Assembly: GCA_041664945.1 (NCBI GenBank)
Contig: JBAYJY010000058.1
Location: forward strand, 1-24,817
Reading direction: 5' to 3'
Length of the DNA: 24,817 nucleotides
DNA from: JBAYJY01 sp041664945
GTDB taxonomy: Bacteria > UBP15 > UBA6099
Shown: positions 23,436 through 24,817 of the stretch, in pieces
Position numbering within the stretch: the stretch's first letter is position 1
Layout of the letters: each line of letters begins with the position of its first letter
Notes under the pieces: model-generated
What the model was told of the DNA's origin: nothing
Databases searched by the model: none
What the model saw: only the letters and a program-made list of their open reading frames with translations
Program-made: the position numbers and the translations under genes

Positions 23436-23802
23436 ATATTTCCAGCACGTTATCCACTCCGAGCGCTTTTATCGATTTCATTATCGACTCGGACGTTATG
23501 ATGAATTTGACTTCCTGTTTTGTTCTGTTCGTTTTGTATATAAGCGTGACGAGGCTGCCGATGCCGACACTGTCTATGAATTCGACTTTGCAGAGATCGA
23601 TCAGGATGCGGTCTTCCTTCACTTTCGTGAACATGGCTGAAAGCTCGCTGTGATTCATGTAGTCGAGACTTTTCCCTTTGCAGCGGATTCTGTAATACTC
23701 GTCTTCCAGCTTGCCGGCGAAGCTTTCGGACGCCGGCGCGCCGCATTTCGTGCAAAAATTATTCTGAAACTGTATCGGCGATCCGCATTGTCCGCAGAAC
23801 AT
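23386..23802 (-). CDS. Zinc-ribbon STAS domain protein
   Basis: The 138-residue protein joins an N-terminal zinc ribbon (Cys3-x2-Cys6, Cys17-x2-Cys20: CGQC, CTKC) to a STAS domain (about 33-125). The STAS phosphorylation-loop segment reads VEFIDSVGIGSL, with Ser78 at the position phosphorylated in SpoIIAA/RsbV-type anti-anti-sigma factors. Such proteins act in partner-switching with a serine kinase of the anti-sigma type. No RsbW-like kinase is in the window. GGGAGG lies five bases before the ATG. The gene overlaps lnt by 50 bases and shares its promoter. Confidence 0.87.
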   Translation of the reverse strand: MFCGQCGSPIQFQNNFCTKCGAPASESFAGKLEDEYYRIRCKGKSLDYMNHSELSAMFTKVKEDRILIDLCKVEFIDSVGIGSLVTLIYKTNRTKQEVKFIITSESIMKSIKALGVDNVLEIYEEEQAARTSWGLPSI

Positions 23803-23841
23803 GGCGGCCTCCCAATATGTGTTTTGTTTGCGCTGTCATTT

Positions 23842-23870
23842 ATTATGTACCACAAGCGGCTTGCGTTCAA
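23842..23870 (-). promoter_or_regulatory. Promoter of the STAS-lnt operon
   Basis: On the minus strand TTGAAC (23870-23865) and CATAAT (23847-23842) are 17 bases apart. The predicted start near 23835 gives a leader of about 33 bases that contains the GGGAGG ribosome binding site. Confidence 0.55.
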
Positions 23871-23971
23871 CCCGGAACCGGCAATAGAAACCGGATAATA
23901 ATGGCGGATTCGGGTTGGGCGGCGAGGGGTTTCGGTTTTGTGGCATAGGCTTCGGAAACGCCGGGAGTCCG

Positions 23972-24817
23972 TTAGCGATTGCCTGGAATGTATTCTCCGA
24001 CTTTTACGAACGGCGGAACGCCGCCGGGGATTCTAATGGGGATTTCGCGCAGGTCCGGGCGCTCCCACACGCCGGCGATGTATAGTTGCGGCATGTCAAC
24101 TGGCTGGAGATAGGGGTCGCTTACGGTATACGAGCCGATTTTGCCTGTGAGATATGGTCCGTCGGGGATGAGCGGCGTTTCCTGCAGGAGCGCCGGATCG
24201 TATTTCGTGTAAAAAAGCGCATATATGTACGAGTATGGAATGCTTCTGGTGACGACGATCTCTTTATAATTGCTTTTGATTTTCTCTGTTAGCGCGAAGG
24301 CTTCCCTGAATCCTGAGTTCCATTCATATGCCGCATATTTCGGATATTCAGTGAAATAGTGATTGATGAATTTTCCCGCGGAGAAGAAATATAGGACGGC
24401 GAGGATCAGCGCCGCGACGCTCAATGCCGGCCGCGATGGAAGTTTCTTTAGCGCAAGATCCGCGGCGGCGGCCGCGGCCAAGGCGAAGATGATTTCATAG
24501 CAGGGAAGCGCGTTTATGGATCGCGTAGCCTGTGGAAATGCCGAAGCGGTTAACGAGGCTCCGATGGGATACAGCAAAAACCAGCAAAGAAGGAACCGCC
24601 GCTCCGGCGCCTTCGAAAAGATGAGCATGAGCAGACCCGCGATCAGGAACGGAATGAAGAACGGCAAAAACGCGCCGTAGCCTTTGACGCGCGCGCGCCA
24701 TGTTGACATGTCGCCTCTGAAAAAGAGAAAGGAAGGCGAGTAATTGGATAGATAGTTTCTGGCGAAGATCGAGGCGCGCAGCGCCGGCGCGGGGGAGTCG
24801 GCAAGTAGCGGAGCCGG
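23972..24817 (-). CDS. ArnT/GT39-like glycosyltransferase, C-terminal part (5' end missing)
   Basis: The frame stays open to the window edge, so 281 residues of the C-terminal part are visible. The segment ARNYLSNYSPSFLFFRGD matches the loop typical of ArnT and other GT39/GT83 polyprenyl-phosphate-sugar transferases (NY..YFSPDFLFF.GD pattern). It is followed by several hydrophobic helices (about visible residues 48-70, 75-95, 105-122 and 128-148) and a soluble C-terminal domain of about 130 residues. These integral membrane enzymes transfer sugars from lipid carriers to lipids or proteins on the periplasmic side. The catalytic N-terminal acidic loop lies beyond the window. The spacer to the STAS gene is about 170 bases, so it may have its own transcript. 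Confidence 0.85.
   Translation of the reverse strand, partial: PAPLLADSPAPALRASIFARNYLSNYSPSFLFFRGDMSTWRARVKGYGAFLPFFIPFLIAGLLMLIFSKAPERRFLLCWFLLYPIGASLTASAFPQATRSINALPCYEIIFALAAAAAADLALKKLPSRPALSVAALILAVLYFFSAGKFINHYFTEYPKYAAYEWNSGFREAFALTEKIKSNYKEIVVTRSIPYSYIYALFYTKYDPALLQETPLIPDGPYLTGKIGSYTVSDPYLQPVDMPQLYIAGVWERPDLREIPIRIPGGVPPFVKVGEYIPGNR

Overview
The window looks like a chromosomal segment from an uncultivated diderm bacterium with a moderately GC-rich genome (roughly 50-55% by eye). Support for this includes an apolipoprotein N-acyltransferase, several Sec-type and one twin-arginine signal peptide, multi-domain signalling proteins (GAF/HD-GYP, 7TM histidine kinase, zinc-ribbon STAS) and secreted glycoside-hydrolase-type proteins. 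The gene set resembles genomes of candidate phyla or planctomycete/elusimicrobial-type bacteria, but nothing here fixes the phylum. I see no rRNA, tRNA, CRISPR array, phage, insertion sequence or biosynthetic cluster.

Layout. Bases 1-1344 hold the end of a secreted GH27 alpha-galactosidase. A repeat-bearing spacer follows, then a GAF-GAF-HD-GYP protein with its own promoter and structured leader (1651-3267). A Fic AMPylase with an operator-like repeat sits on the opposite strand (3351-4397). Bases 4398-4947 are a spacer rich in inverted repeats with one possible small membrane protein. A translationally coupled APH-like kinase and HAD hydrolase run leftward (4948-6701). Rightward again come a secreted VIT/von Willebrand A protein, an ApbE flavin transferase, a secreted GH2-like protein, a 7TM-PAS histidine-kinase-like protein and a DUF2505 protein (6960-15665). 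A vapBC-type toxin-antitoxin pair, a DUF2804 protein and a small twin-arginine protein form a tight rightward group (15810-17743). A secreted SGNH hydrolase (leftward) and a secreted metallophosphoesterase (rightward) diverge from 18721-18936. The right end is leftward: an ArnT/GT39-type glycosyltransferase fragment, a zinc-ribbon STAS protein overlapping lnt, an RsrA-like zinc anti-sigma factor, and a nitronate monooxygenase-type flavoprotein.

How the genes relate. The window is a series of short transcription units, not one pathway. Real coupling is visible for kinase-HAD (TAATG overlap), STAS-lnt (50-base overlap), the toxin-antitoxin pair (11-base overlap) and probably DUF2804 plus the twin-arginine protein behind it.

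Two patterns go beyond routine annotation. First, three signalling or carbohydrate proteins keep their folds but have lost catalytic residues (HD-GYP, GH2-like, histidine kinase). Second, four genes without a Shine-Dalgarno sequence each have a promoter -10 box 10-12 bases before the ATG, which implies transcripts with about 4-6 base leaders. I did not find a clear new multi-gene system; the strongest candidates for new biology are these two patterns, the Fic operator, and the vapBC-DUF2804-Tat group.
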